From contig PADB01000009.1 of the NCBI GenBank assembly GCA_002700365.1, positions 271,284 to 335,283 of the forward strand: a DNA stretch of 64,000 bases, in the 5' to 3' direction. The first letter of the stretch is position 1. Every line of letters begins with the position of its first letter. The notes under the pieces are model-generated. The model did not search any database, was not told where the DNA came from, and saw only the letters and a list, made by a program, of their open reading frames with translations. Source of the stretch: Kordiimonas sp. GTDB lineage: Bacteria > Pseudomonadota > Alphaproteobacteria > Sphingomonadales > Emcibacteraceae. A program made the translations under genes and the position numbers. This document shows, in pieces, positions 26,782 to 35,805 of the stretch.

Positions 26782-26809
26782 AAAAAAAGCACCGCTTACG
26801 CGGTGCTTT
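26782..26809 (-). terminator. Terminator of the xre gene
   Basis: A perfect 10-bp stem AAAGCACCGC/GCGGTGCTTT with a 4-base loop is followed leftward by a T-run. It closes the long leftward block 29 bp after the xre stop. Confidence 0.85.
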
Positions 26810-26838
26810 CCTGAAAAATTATCGTCATGTTTTAACGA

Positions 26839-27276
26839 CTATTCGTCCTCGCTGGCGTCCAGTTCCGCCTGTGACGCGTTGCCTACGGCCTTAATCATCT
26901 CAAAGATGCGTTTCCGAACAATCGGGTCAACAATACGATAATATGAACGGACCAATTCAAGTGTCTCGCGCCGCGACAATTGGCCAACCTCAAAAGATGG
27001 CGGGGACGATTCCGCAAACCCGGCTTTCCTGCCGTGACCTGTGGCAGCATCCATATCTTCAAAAAAGAAAGAGACCGGGACATCCAAAATCTGGGACAAT
27101 TGGAACAGGCGGCTAGACCCTATACGGTTCGCACCACGTTCGTATTTCTGGATCTGCTGGAAGGTTAGCCCCAGGGCCGTACCTAATTTTTCCTGGCTCA
27201 TACCAAGAAGCGTGCGTCTTAAACGTACGCGTGAACCCACATGTATATCTACGGGATCGGGAGTTGATTTGACCAT
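26839..27276 (-). CDS. XRE-family helix-turn-helix regulator
   Basis: The 145-residue protein has a Cro/CI HTH at about residues 12-66: GSRVRLRRTLLGMSQEKLG, LTFQQIQKYERGANRIG and LSQILDVPVSFFFEDM. Its C-terminal helical tail ends in acidic residues. The type is highly conserved across alphaproteobacteria. AGGA lies seven bases before the ATG. It is last in the miaB-lnt block, just before a strong terminator. The target genes are unknown. Confidence 0.85.
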   Translation of the reverse strand: MVKSTPDPVDIHVGSRVRLRRTLLGMSQEKLGTALGLTFQQIQKYERGANRIGSSRLFQLSQILDVPVSFFFEDMDAATGHGRKAGFAESSPPSFEVGQLSRRETLELVRSYYRIVDPIVRKRIFEMIKAVGNASQAELDASEDE

Positions 27277-27359
27277 TATGATTCCTGACGTCCTCTTGAG
27301 AAATTATGTGGCCGACCCCCGAGACATGTGCAATCTGTTTAAAAGGCTTAGAAAATTTG

Positions 27360-28976
27360 TCAAGCAAATCCACGCCGAATGCCTGACTCGTCTCGTCCAT
27401 ATCTCACGACAACAAAAATCAAGATAACAAATGTACCCCAGAAGGGCAATTCTCCCTTGGTCGAATAAAATGTCGGTTTTTCCAGAGCCCGCGACAACTT
27501 ATGATCGATAATTCCCTCATGTCCCAATGGTATAGAGGCGCGAATCCTCCCATAAGGATCTACAATTGCAGAAATCCCGGTCCCCGCAGCCCGAACCAAA
27601 GGAATCCCGTCTTCCACTGCCCGCACACGGCTCTGCAAAAGGTGCTGATATGGCCCCGATGTATGTCCATACCAGGCATCATTGGTGACATTTAACAACC
27701 ATTGTGGCCGGTCTGCGCTATCATGTGCTGCACCGGGAAAAATAACTTCATAACATATGAGGGGGCTGACCGCTGGCAACCCCGGCAGGCGCAATGTTTG
27801 TAGTCCCGGCCCCGCACTATAGTCCACATCACCCGGCACCAGTTTCGCAATACCCAGCCTGTCCATCAAAGACCGCAAGGGCATATATTCACCAAAGGGC
27901 ACCAGATGACTTTTATCATAGCTGGCCCGAATTTCCCCCTTATCATCAAGAATATGCAGACTATTCCACAAAGAAATATCTTCTCCCTGCCGTTGCAGGC
28001 GGACGGCACCCGTCAATAAATATCCCCCCGGATTTAAGGCCTGTGTCATCAGAAAACGGCGACTCGGTTCCTCATCAATTAAATATGGCACGGCGGTTTC
28101 AGGCCAAATAACATGGGTTACAGTCTCACGCCCGCTTTTCATGCTGAGGTCTATATAACGCAGGAAATTCTCCGCCTTATACGCTGGATGCCATTTGTTC
28201 CGTTGGTCGATATTTCCTTGTACGACCCGCAGCACAACATCCTCAACATAACCCGTCTCGCTATGCGAAAGCCGCCATTGCCCCCATACCCCTGCCATCA
28301 GGAACGTCAAAACGGCAATCCCGCTCCACCAATAGCCGATCGTTCGATTGTCACTTTGGAAGAATAATGCCGGGCTCATAGCCCATAAAATAGTCAGCAG
28401 GCCAAGACCATAAATGCCCCCATACGCCGTGACTTGCAGCAAGCCATCGGAAAAACCCCACACATACCCGAGGAGATTCCACGGAAAACCGGTCAATATG
28501 TGCCCACGCAGCCATTCGCCCACTGCCCAACAAAGGCAGAAGAACAACACTTTTGCCCATATCATCAGCTTTAATCGTCGTGACACAGACCAGTAAACAC
28601 CACAAATCACCGCCGGGAAGATCGCCAATCCCGCAGCCAACCCGAAAACCGCGGGGACTGCGGCCCAGTTACTAACGGCGTCCTGCATAAAAAAGGCGTA
28701 GCCCACCCAATAGAGGCCGCCGGCAAAATGTCCAATCCCGAATAATAAGCCAAAAGCCATTGCGCGCCAAAAGCCGGACGCACGTTCGACTACCCCCCAT
28801 AAAATCGGGTAGCAGAAAAAAATAACGGGAAAGACATATAACGGCGCAAAGGCCAAAGCCGACATTCCCCCTAAAAGGGGCAACAATACAATAGCCGGTA
28901 ATCGCATCACCCTGTCGCCAAAAGCAAGTGGTGAAAAGGTTTCCGACTTAGGCCGCTTTATTTCATCTCCCGTCAT
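27360..28976 (-). CDS. lnt: Apolipoprotein N-acyltransferase
   Basis: Lnt acylates the N-terminal cysteine of lipoproteins in the inner membrane. The 538-residue protein has N-terminal transmembrane helices up to about residue 215 and then a nitrilase domain with the catalytic Glu in IWPETAVPYL, Lys in SYDKSHLVPFGEYMP and Cys in SPLICYEVIFPG. An ATG at 28976 is used although a GTG lies directly before it. Two lipoprotein-related genes in the window (the DUF4136 lipoprotein and the LolA-like protein) show the cell uses this route. Confidence 0.95.
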   Translation of the reverse strand: MTGDEIKRPKSETFSPLAFGDRVMRLPAIVLLPLLGGMSALAFAPLYVFPVIFFCYPILWGVVERASGFWRAMAFGLLFGIGHFAGGLYWVGYAFFMQDAVSNWAAVPAVFGLAAGLAIFPAVICGVYWSVSRRLKLMIWAKVLFFCLCWAVGEWLRGHILTGFPWNLLGYVWGFSDGLLQVTAYGGIYGLGLLTILWAMSPALFFQSDNRTIGYWWSGIAVLTFLMAGVWGQWRLSHSETGYVEDVVLRVVQGNIDQRNKWHPAYKAENFLRYIDLSMKSGRETVTHVIWPETAVPYLIDEEPSRRFLMTQALNPGGYLLTGAVRLQRQGEDISLWNSLHILDDKGEIRASYDKSHLVPFGEYMPLRSLMDRLGIAKLVPGDVDYSAGPGLQTLRLPGLPAVSPLICYEVIFPGAAHDSADRPQWLLNVTNDAWYGHTSGPYQHLLQSRVRAVEDGIPLVRAAGTGISAIVDPYGRIRASIPLGHEGIIDHKLSRALEKPTFYSTKGELPFWGTFVILIFVVVRYGRDESGIRRGFA

Positions 28977-29006
28977 CACACGACTCTGCTTCTCAGCTTC
29001 AGGAGA

Positions 29007-30005
29007 TTATCCAACGCGCTCATGGGACGTATCCGCCGTCTCAACCTCCGCGGCCACAGCGTCTTGCTCTTCGCTAAATGTCCTTAAAATCAATACCGTT
29101 TTCACACGGCGAGCATCCCCTTCGGTCACCTCAAAACGTAAATTTTCCGCCGGGTGTGCGATCACATCTCCCTGCTGGGGTACATGACCTGCCAGTGTAA
29201 AAATAAGCCCGCCCACAGTATCCACATCTTCGTCCAGATCATCCGGCAAAAGGTCCATACCTAATAAACCTTCAAGGTCTTCAATCGTTAACCGCGCATC
29301 TGCTTTCAGGTCACCATTGGGCAATACATAAATTAATTCTTCCGCCGCGGCATCATGCTCATCTTCAATGTCACCGACAATCTGTTCGACCAGATCCTCG
29401 ATCGTCAAAAGGCCGTCAGTGCCCCCATATTCGTCCACCACCAAAGCCATATGAATTCGCGTCATGCGCATCTTCATCAACAGGTCCGAAAGCCGCATGG
29501 ACGGCGGCACAAACAATAATGGGCGCTGCATGTCTACAAGGGCCAGATCACGGCATCCTTCCTCACCCTTATCCACAAGGTGACGAAACACATCTTTGAT
29601 ATGGACCATGGCCACGACATCATCTAGGGATGTGCGGTATACAGGCACGCGTGAGACAGATTCCTGACGAAACAACGTGACCAGTTCCGCAAAAGGCGTA
29701 CCGGCCTCCACCGCGACAATATCGGCCCGCGGAATCATCACATCGTCAATGCGTTTATCCCCGAAATCCAGCGTATTCAGCAGCAAAGACCTATGCTCCT
29801 CATCTAGGGCCGTTGGTAACGTGTCATGCTCTTCAATGACAACTTCCAAACTTTCCTTAAGCGATGTATCGTTACTGCGCCCCCCGAAAAGTGATCTTAC
29901 ATTCTGCCATATCCCGCGCGGTCGCGACGGGGGTTCTGAGTCGGGCTGTTCTGTTGTAAATGGCGCGTCGGTGCTCATTATATCTTTGCTTGCTGTTTTG
30001 TTCAT
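29007..30005 (-). CDS. corC: CBS-domain protein of the HlyC/CorC family
   Basis: The product is about 332 residues. Two CBS domains (IDDVMIPRADIVAVEAGT and ALVVDEYGGTDGLLTIEDL) are followed by the CorC/HlyC transporter-associated domain near the C-terminus. It has no DUF21 membrane part, so it is a soluble CorC/YbeX type, of unclear role in Mg/Co efflux or ribosome-linked processes. The start at 30005 is chosen because GAGAG lies just before it and it follows the ybeY stop by 7 bp. An earlier ATG at 30023 overlaps ybeY. It belongs to the phoH-ybeY-corC-lnt operon. Confidence 0.85.
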   Translation of the reverse strand: MNKTASKDIMSTDAPFTTEQPDSEPPSRPRGIWQNVRSLFGGRSNDTSLKESLEVVIEEHDTLPTALDEEHRSLLLNTLDFGDKRIDDVMIPRADIVAVEAGTPFAELVTLFRQESVSRVPVYRTSLDDVVAMVHIKDVFRHLVDKGEEGCRDLALVDMQRPLLFVPPSMRLSDLLMKMRMTRIHMALVVDEYGGTDGLLTIEDLVEQIVGDIEDEHDAAAEELIYVLPNGDLKADARLTIEDLEGLLGMDLLPDDLDEDVDTVGGLIFTLAGHVPQQGDVIAHPAENLRFEVTEGDARRVKTVLILRTFSEEQDAVAAEVETADTSHERVG

Positions 30006-30012
30006 TAGGCTC

Positions 30013-30567
30013 TCATGTCGCATAAGGGTCGTCAATATGCAAATGTGCCAGAATTCTGACTTCTAATGCCTCCATCGTGGCGGCCTCTTCGTCATCTTCG
30101 TGATCGTAACCCAAAAGATGTAACAAACCATGAACCGTCAAATGGCTAACATGGTCTACCAATGCTTTACCTGCATCTTCCGCTTCCGCCATTGCCGTCT
30201 CAAGCGATATGACCACATCCCCCAAGGCAACAGATGGCAAACCAGGGCCATCGTATCCTTCGACCGACAAAGTATCTGTATCCATTCCGGGAAACGAAAG
30301 CACGTTAGTGGGCTTATTCTTCCCCCGGTATTCACGATTAAGCTCACGCATTTGCGCATCATGGGTCAGCAGCATACTGATCTCCACCTGTCGACGTTTA
30401 GACAATTCGCGCGCCATGGGTGTTTCACGCCACACCGCCGTCACTGCCGCCTGCATCCTCACCATTACATCTGTGATCGCTAGGGTCCAGTCACCATCAT
30501 CTCCGGCGACATCCAGAACGACATTTTCAGGCAATAATCCCGCTTCTTCTCCAGTCGGTGACATCAT
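30013..30567 (-). CDS. ybeY: Endoribonuclease YbeY (rRNA maturation factor)
   Basis: YbeY is a zinc RNase for 16S rRNA 3' maturation and ribosome quality control. The 184-residue protein carries the signature HLTVHGLLHLLGYDHEDD, with the three zinc histidines H-G-x2-H-x5-H. The start ATG at 30567 shares a base with the phoH stop (TGATG) and has AAAGG five bases upstream. A GTG three bases earlier would add one residue. The gene order phoH-ybeY-corC-lnt is widely conserved. Confidence 0.92.
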   Translation of the reverse strand: MMSPTGEEAGLLPENVVLDVAGDDGDWTLAITDVMVRMQAAVTAVWRETPMARELSKRRQVEISMLLTHDAQMRELNREYRGKNKPTNVLSFPGMDTDTLSVEGYDGPGLPSVALGDVVISLETAMAEAEDAGKALVDHVSHLTVHGLLHLLGYDHEDDEEAATMEALEVRILAHLHIDDPYAT

Positions 30568-31604
30568 CACGACCTTTCAGGCCGATCATAGGCGGCAACA
30601 ATACGGCCCACCAGAGGATGTCGCACAACATCTTTTTCATCAAAATGAATAAAATCCACGCCCGGTACACCTGATAGAATATTGACCGCTTCATGCAAAC
30701 CAGACGGACTGCCGTCTGGTAGATCCACCTGACTGCCGTCCCCCGCGATGACCATACGGCTTCCTTCGCCCAGACGGGTCAGGAACATTTTCATCTGCAT
30801 AGGGGTAGTATTTTGCGCTTCATCCAAAATAACAAAAGCGTTGGTGAGTGTCCGCCCCCGCATAAACGCAAGAGGTGCTACCTCAATCTCACCACGTTCA
30901 AAACGCTTTTCCGCCTGTTCCCATGGCATCATATAACTAATCGCATCATACAAGGGCCGCAGGTAAGGATCGACTTTTTCTTTCATATCACCGGGGAGGA
31001 ACCCCAATCTTTCCCCGGCCTCCACCGCCGGGCGGGACAAAATAATCCGATCAACATGCCCCCCCATCAGTTGTGATACCGCCTGCGCAACAGCAAGAAA
31101 TGTTTTACCCGTGCCCGCAGGCCCTAATCCAAAAACCATTTCTGAACGCCCAAGGGCCTTAATATAACGGGCCTGGTTAGGCGAACGCGGCGTGATATCC
31201 TTCTTACGGGTCCGGATCGTCAACTCTGCAGGTTTTATGCCTTCATCTGAAGAGTGCGATACAGGCACCTGGACAGGCGCGGCCGATACATGTTCAGACA
31301 ATGCCGAAACTGGCACCATTTCCGCTTCGCGCATACGAATGGCGGCATCTACTTCGGCCATATGCACGCCACCCCCGTTTTCCAAAAGGGCATAGAGATC
31401 ACATAAGACATCACGCGCCAATGAACAGGATGCAACCGGGCCTGAAATGGCGATTACATTTCCCCGCTCTTCCAGCAAGACATCCAACATCTGTTCAATG
31501 CGCGCCAAATGTGCATTATGTTCGCCATAAAGGGCGGATAATAGTCGATTATCCTTAAATTCTACTATCAGGCGATCTGCGCGCGAAGGCGTGGTCTTTT
31601 CCAT
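30567..31604 (-). CDS. phoH: PhoH-like ATPase
   Basis: The 345-residue protein has an N-terminal RNA-binding-like region, then the PhoH P-loop ATPase domain with Walker A GLGPAGTGKTFLAVAQAVS and Walker B AFVILDEAQNTTPMQMKM. PhoH proteins couple ATP to RNA handling, and linkage to ybeY suggests a shared RNA-processing role. It starts 53 bp after miaB ends and overlaps the ybeY start. Confidence 0.92.
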   Translation of the reverse strand: MEKTTPSRADRLIVEFKDNRLLSALYGEHNAHLARIEQMLDVLLEERGNVIAISGPVASCSLARDVLCDLYALLENGGGVHMAEVDAAIRMREAEMVPVSALSEHVSAAPVQVPVSHSSDEGIKPAELTIRTRKKDITPRSPNQARYIKALGRSEMVFGLGPAGTGKTFLAVAQAVSQLMGGHVDRIILSRPAVEAGERLGFLPGDMKEKVDPYLRPLYDAISYMMPWEQAEKRFERGEIEVAPLAFMRGRTLTNAFVILDEAQNTTPMQMKMFLTRLGEGSRMVIAGDGSQVDLPDGSPSGLHEAVNILSGVPGVDFIHFDEKDVVRHPLVGRIVAAYDRPERS

Positions 31605-31656
31605 TCACTCTTCTTAATGAATATGACGTTCCCGAAACGTCTCTAATACCAGAAAG

Positions 31657-33033
31657 CTAAACATTTGAGCTTTGTACAATACGCCCTTTAATACTATGGG
31701 GGGCGGCGGACGTTACTTCTACATTTACTATTTTACCAAAATATGTCTGTGCAAGGCCAGCATCTTCCGTATCTACGTGAATGGCCTGCATATAGGGGCT
31801 CCGTCCAACGAGCTGCCCCGGCTGCTTTCCATAACGCTCTAGCAACACCGCCATCACCTGACCCACGGTTCTAGTATTGAAAGCCAGTTGCTGACTGTTC
31901 AGTTCATCCTGCAGTAAAGCCAATCGCGCGGCTTTAACCTCTTCATCAACCTGTGAAGCCATTGTCGCTGCGGGCGTCCCCGGTCGCGGGCTATATTTAA
32001 AGGAATACGCCTGCGCATATCCGACATCCCGCACTAATTGCAAGGTTTCCGCAAACTCCGCATCGCTCTCCCCGGGAAAGCCAACAATAAAATCACCGGA
32101 AATTGCAATGTCCGGACAAACCGCGCGCAAACGGTCAATAATGTCCCGATAAGATGCCGCCGTATGATGCCTGTTCATTTCTTTTAAAATCCGGTCTGAC
32201 CCCGCCTGTACTGGCAGATGCAAATACGGCATTAGTTTATCGACATCCCGATGGGCATTGATTAAGGCATCCGTCATGTCGCGCGGATGGGACGTTGTAT
32301 AGCGGATACGTTCCAATCCGCGAATATCTGCCAGGGCTTCTATCAGGCGCGCCAGATCCCAGCTTTCCCCCGTAGCCGTTTCTCCATGATAAGCATTCAC
32401 ATTTTGCCCCAAAAGCGTAACTTCAACCACGCCTTGCGCCACTAATCGTTCCGCTTCTTCCAATACCTTGGACACAGAACGGGAATATTCCGCCCCACGC
32501 GTATACGGCACCACGCAGAAAGAACAGAATTTATCGCAACCTTCCTGCACCGTCAAAAAGGCCGCAGCAGACTGTTGTCGCGGCCCGGCATCAAGGGCTT
32601 CGAATTTTTCATCAACGGCAAAGTCCGTATCCAGCAGGCGAACAGATTCGCCCTTATCATGCTTCTGTTTTGCCGCCTTTACCATATCCGGTAAGCGGTG
32701 GTAGGCCTGTGGCCCAAAAACCATATCCACTACAGGGGCACGTCGCATGATTTCATCGCCTTCCGCCTGGGCAACACACCCCGCTACAGCAACAACCATT
32801 TCTTCGCGCGTCTCTGGTCGAGCCTTTTTAATCTGACGTATGCGGCCAATATCTGAATAGACTTTATCGGCAGCCTTTTCCCGGATATGACAGGTATTCA
32901 ATACTACCACGTCCGCATCATCTGGCGCCTCTGTCATCTCATAACCATGCGGGGCCATAACATCCAGCATACGCTCTGTGTCATAGACATTCATCTGACA
33001 TCCGTATGTCTTGATATAAATCCGCTTTGTCAC
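31657..33033 (-). CDS. miaB: tRNA-2-methylthio-N6-dimethylallyladenosine synthase
   Basis: This radical-SAM enzyme adds a methylthio group to i6A37 of tRNA. The 458-residue protein has the UPF0004 domain with cluster cysteines C12, C48 and C86. The radical-SAM cluster CDKFCSFC is at C166, C170 and C173, and a C-terminal TRAM domain covers about residues 390-450. It ends 53 bp before phoH and begins 37 bp after plsC. Confidence 0.95.
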   Translation of the reverse strand: MTKRIYIKTYGCQMNVYDTERMLDVMAPHGYEMTEAPDDADVVVLNTCHIREKAADKVYSDIGRIRQIKKARPETREEMVVAVAGCVAQAEGDEIMRRAPVVDMVFGPQAYHRLPDMVKAAKQKHDKGESVRLLDTDFAVDEKFEALDAGPRQQSAAAFLTVQEGCDKFCSFCVVPYTRGAEYSRSVSKVLEEAERLVAQGVVEVTLLGQNVNAYHGETATGESWDLARLIEALADIRGLERIRYTTSHPRDMTDALINAHRDVDKLMPYLHLPVQAGSDRILKEMNRHHTAASYRDIIDRLRAVCPDIAISGDFIVGFPGESDAEFAETLQLVRDVGYAQAYSFKYSPRPGTPAATMASQVDEEVKAARLALLQDELNSQQLAFNTRTVGQVMAVLLERYGKQPGQLVGRSPYMQAIHVDTEDAGLAQTYFGKIVNVEVTSAAPHSIKGRIVQSSNV

Positions 33034-33069
33034 CTGACTCTCACTCTTTTATCTTTATGCTTGTCATAT

Positions 33070-33861
33070 TCATGCCGCAGGGTGTTGTGCCAAGGCCGCA
33101 TGCAGACCCGCTTCGATCACATCCTGACAATACTGTGTCATTTCTTTGCGGTTTTTAAACGATGCCCGAGAAATAGGCTCATGAAAATGCACTTCCACCT
33201 GCACATTCTCAATCGCCAGAGCCTCCCAAAAATGCGGCCCGAAGTCCATATCCCCGTACCACGCCACACGGGGCCTGTTATGACGACGTGACGGGGCATT
33301 ATTAATTTGTTTATACACCAGGGTAACGGGCTGCACGTTTAAATGCTCCTTAACGGCATCTGCCTCCAACACCTTTTCTGTCACCCCGAAAAGTGCGGAT
33401 TTAAACGGTAATACCCGCCCACCATCGGATGTGGTGCCTTCGGGGAATAAAATCAAACTGTCACCGTTCGCAAGACGCGATGATAATTGAATCGTTTGCT
33501 GGTGCGCCGTTGACCGTTTTTCACGGTCAATAAACACTGTTTCATGTAACTTTGACAGCCTGCCCAAAAAGGGCCATGACTGCATATCGCCCCGGGCAAT
33601 AAAGCTTGCTTTTGCCACATGTCCCAGCACCAAAATATCCATCCATGACACATGGTTGCTGACAAAAAGTACCGGCCCGTTATTTTCCAGTGGGGTTCCC
33701 ACAACCTTCACCCGTATATGCAACAGGCGGCACATTACACGATGCCAAAGCCGCGGCAGCACACGGTAACCTGGAATATCAATACGCTGCAATAACATCA
33801 TTGGCGGGATCATTAGCAATATAGTCCCTGCAATGAAGAAAAATCGAATATAGCGACGCAT
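33070..33861 (-). CDS. plsC: 1-acyl-sn-glycerol-3-phosphate acyltransferase
   Basis: The 263-residue protein has a membrane-associated N-terminus, the acyltransferase box FVSNHVSWMDILVLGH (H-x4-D), VFIDREKRS, and FPEGTTSDGGRVLPFKSALF. It makes phosphatidic acid. The Shine-Dalgarno sequence is poor, and TATAAT lies 3 bp before the ATG, so a start further in or a leaderless message are alternatives. The terminator hairpin for the fur transcript lies only about 17 bp upstream. Confidence 0.9.
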   Translation of the reverse strand: MRRYIRFFFIAGTILLMIPPMMLLQRIDIPGYRVLPRLWHRVMCRLLHIRVKVVGTPLENNGPVLFVSNHVSWMDILVLGHVAKASFIARGDMQSWPFLGRLSKLHETVFIDREKRSTAHQQTIQLSSRLANGDSLILFPEGTTSDGGRVLPFKSALFGVTEKVLEADAVKEHLNVQPVTLVYKQINNAPSRRHNRPRVAWYGDMDFGPHFWEALAIENVQVEVHFHEPISRASFKNRKEMTQYCQDVIEAGLHAALAQHPAA

Positions 33862-33877
33862 TCATTATAACCGTTGT

Positions 33878-33913
33878 AAAAAATAAAACTGCGTGAGCCT
33901 TAGCTCATGCAGT
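33878..33913 (-). terminator. Terminator between fur and plsC
   Basis: Read leftward, an 11-bp stem with one G-T pair (ACTGCATGAGC/GCTCACGCAGT) and a 4-base loop is followed by a TTTATTTTTT run. It ends transcripts coming from fur and from the stem-loop at 33934-33989. Confidence 0.75.
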
Positions 33914-33933
33914 CGTATACCTAAAAACCTGAA

Positions 33934-33989
33934 GCACTGCAAATCGCAGATGGGCATGCTCCCCTGTCCATCTGCATATGGTGCAGTGC
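33934..33989 (-). ncRNA. Two-helix structured element downstream of fur (candidate 3' UTR RNA)
   Basis: An outer perfect 8-bp helix (33934-33941 with 33982-33989, GCACTGCA/TGCAGTGC) and an inner perfect 8-bp helix (33946-33953 with 33968-33975, GCAGATGG/CCATCTGC) are separated by an internal loop of 4 and 6 bases and capped by a 14-base loop with a CCCC/GGGG-type run. It lies between the fur stop and the terminator at 33878-33913, so on the leftward strand it would be an RNA with a structured body and an intrinsic terminator. No protein is encoded there. It could be a processed fur 3' UTR or an independent small RNA. Confidence 0.45.
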
Positions 33990-34029
33990 CTTATGAATAA
34001 TTCTCTAATGCGTGAAAGGTTACACCCAC

Positions 34030-34446
34030 CTAATCGTCACTTGAAACTGGCACCCCGTACAATTCCATACGATGATCTATTAATTTAAAGCCTAATCTTT
34101 CTGCCACTTTACGTTGCAACGCTTCAATCTCAAGATCATGAAATTCCATCACTTCGCCATTTTCAACATTAATCAAATGGTCATGATGTTCTTCACGTAC
34201 TTGTTCATAACGGGCCCGGCCATCACGAAAGTCATGACGTTCCAGAATACCCGCCTCTTCAAAAAGCCGAACAGTGCGATACACCGTCGCAATGCTGATT
34301 CTGGAATCAACTGCTGTAGAGCGGCGATACACTTCCTCAACATCTGGATGGTCATCAGCTTCTGTCAACACACGGGCGATAACCCGGCGTTGTTCTGTCA
34401 TCCGCATCCCTTTATCGATACAATGCTGCTCGATATCAACCGTCAT
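34030..34446 (-). CDS. fur: Ferric uptake regulator family transcription factor
   Basis: The 138-residue protein has a winged HTH (MTEQRRVIARVLTEADDHPD, then SIATVYRTVRLFEEAGILE). The metal-binding dimer domain has YEQVREEHHDHLINVENGE and VMEFHDLEIEALQRKVAE. The HHDH site is present. It lacks the C-terminal cysteine pairs of gamma-proteobacterial Fur, as in alphaproteobacterial Fur/Mur proteins. It is therefore either iron- or manganese-responsive. Its gene follows the tsaB-rimI-mucR group. Confidence 0.9.
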   Translation of the reverse strand: MTVDIEQHCIDKGMRMTEQRRVIARVLTEADDHPDVEEVYRRSTAVDSRISIATVYRTVRLFEEAGILERHDFRDGRARYEQVREEHHDHLINVENGEVMEFHDLEIEALQRKVAERLGFKLIDHRMELYGVPVSSDD

Positions 34447-34680
34447 AAACCCGGCTCCCTTGCCTTCTTACACATACACAGTCTGTTTATAATGCGTGTC
34501 AATATAAACAAAAAGCAGAAAGCTTCCAACCCCTGAGACTGCGAGATTTAAAAGAAATATGACATGAAGAAACGAATATCGCTAGTTTAATCATGATAAG
34601 GCAAGATACAGACCACCAATGACGCCGTGCCCAAACACACTATCTTATTTCAGCTATTCAGAAGAATATTTGCACAACCA

Positions 34681-35112
34681 TTATGAACGGCGGCTTGTCC
34701 GGTGCGTCCCCAACCCGATCTCTTTAGCCAGGGCCTGACGTTTCTTCGCATAATTCGGGGCAACCATAGGGTAATCACCCGCCAGCCCCCATTTCTGACG
34801 ATAATCTTCCGGTGTCATATCGTAATGGGTTTTAAGATGCCGCTTCAGCATTTTAAGTTTTTTACCGTCTTCCAAACAAATGAGAAAATCCGGTGTAATT
34901 GACTTACTAACGGGCACCGCTGGAATTGGGCCTGACTCCTGGGTCATATCTGTCCCACGTCCCAGCTGGTCTAATGTTGTAAACACTTGTGTGATTAGTT
35001 TTGTGACATCATCAACCGCCACTGCATTATTGGACACATGTGATGACACGATTTCCGTTGTATAGGCCAGAATTTCGCCTATATCCCTCTCATCTTTCTC
35101 ACTCACAGCCAT
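34681..35112 (-). CDS. mucR: MucR/Ros-family zinc-finger regulator
   Basis: The 143-residue protein has the MucR DNA-binding region FLICLEDGKKLKMLKRHLKTHYDMTP near residues 74-100 (cysteine, aspartate and two histidines as in Ros/MucR fingers) and the typical PEDYRQKWGL segment. MucR proteins control exopolysaccharide, motility and cell-cycle genes in alphaproteobacteria. The surface polysaccharide genes at the left side of this window are possible targets, but no site evidence was found. Confidence 0.9.
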   Translation of the reverse strand: MAVSEKDERDIGEILAYTTEIVSSHVSNNAVAVDDVTKLITQVFTTLDQLGRGTDMTQESGPIPAVPVSKSITPDFLICLEDGKKLKMLKRHLKTHYDMTPEDYRQKWGLAGDYPMVAPNYAKKRQALAKEIGLGTHRTSRRS

Positions 35113-35253
35113 CTCCTTTAGATCTGCCGCAATATAATCATGCCAATTCTATAAAATCATCATTAATACATCCTTACCAACATGGTTATATTATAGGTAA
35201 AGATAGTAAAGTTCAGAAAATTAGAATCTAATATTGAAGATCACTACATGTAC

Positions 35254-35805
35254 TTAAGATGAACAAGTCGCCATTACAAGGGACATCAATATGGCATCTT
35301 GGGGAGAATTTTTATTTTCACGGTAGTAATCCTTGCGACGCCCCACCGCTTCAAAAGCATTATCCGTATAAAAACGTCGTGCAATGATATTGTCTTCACG
35401 CACTTCCAGGAAAAGGCGCTGTACGGGGATTTTTTCTAAATAACGGATAGTATTCCTCAACAAATACTGCCCTATTCCCCGGCGTCTGTATTTAGGGTGC
35501 ACGCCTATTGTTAGCACTTCTGCTTCATCTGCAGCCTGCTGCACCATGATATGGCCACACGGCACACCATCACATTGCACAACAAAAGCATATCGGCCCG
35601 GCGTCTGGAGCAAAGACCTGTAATTTTCTGCAGTCCAAATCTGTTCTATTGTGTTTTCAAATGCGGCAAGATGCAGAGCTGCCAATAATTCAGCCCCTTC
35701 ACGCCCAACGTTCACAAACTGTAAAGAAGGCACCTCAGATGTGGTAGGCTCTTGGGTGATAGTGGGATCATCCTGCCCATCACCTCCTCGCATCATACCC
35801 CCCAT
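35254..35805 (-). CDS. rimI: Ribosomal-protein alanine acetyltransferase-like GNAT protein
   Basis: The 183-residue protein has the GNAT motif LTIGVHPKYRRRGIGQYLL with the acetyl-CoA loop R-R-x-G-I-G and the later FLEVREDNIIARRFYTDNAF. Its start overlaps the tsaB stop (TAATG), the widely conserved tsaB-rimI pair. A Gly-rich, Met-rich start (MGGMMRGG) makes the exact initiation codon uncertain among 35805, 35796 and 35793. The acceptor protein is assigned by family only. Confidence 0.85.
   Translation of the reverse strand: MGGMMRGGDGQDDPTITQEPTTSEVPSLQFVNVGREGAELLAALHLAAFENTIEQIWTAENYRSLLQTPGRYAFVVQCDGVPCGHIMVQQAADEAEVLTIGVHPKYRRRGIGQYLLRNTIRYLEKIPVQRLFLEVREDNIIARRFYTDNAFEAVGRRKDYYRENKNSPQDAILMSLVMATCSS

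Noticed and set aside
34447..34680. Possible Fur operator in the mucR-fur gap
   Set aside because: TTGACA and TATAAA-like boxes are too close together for a promoter, and no palindromic Fur-type site was convincing.
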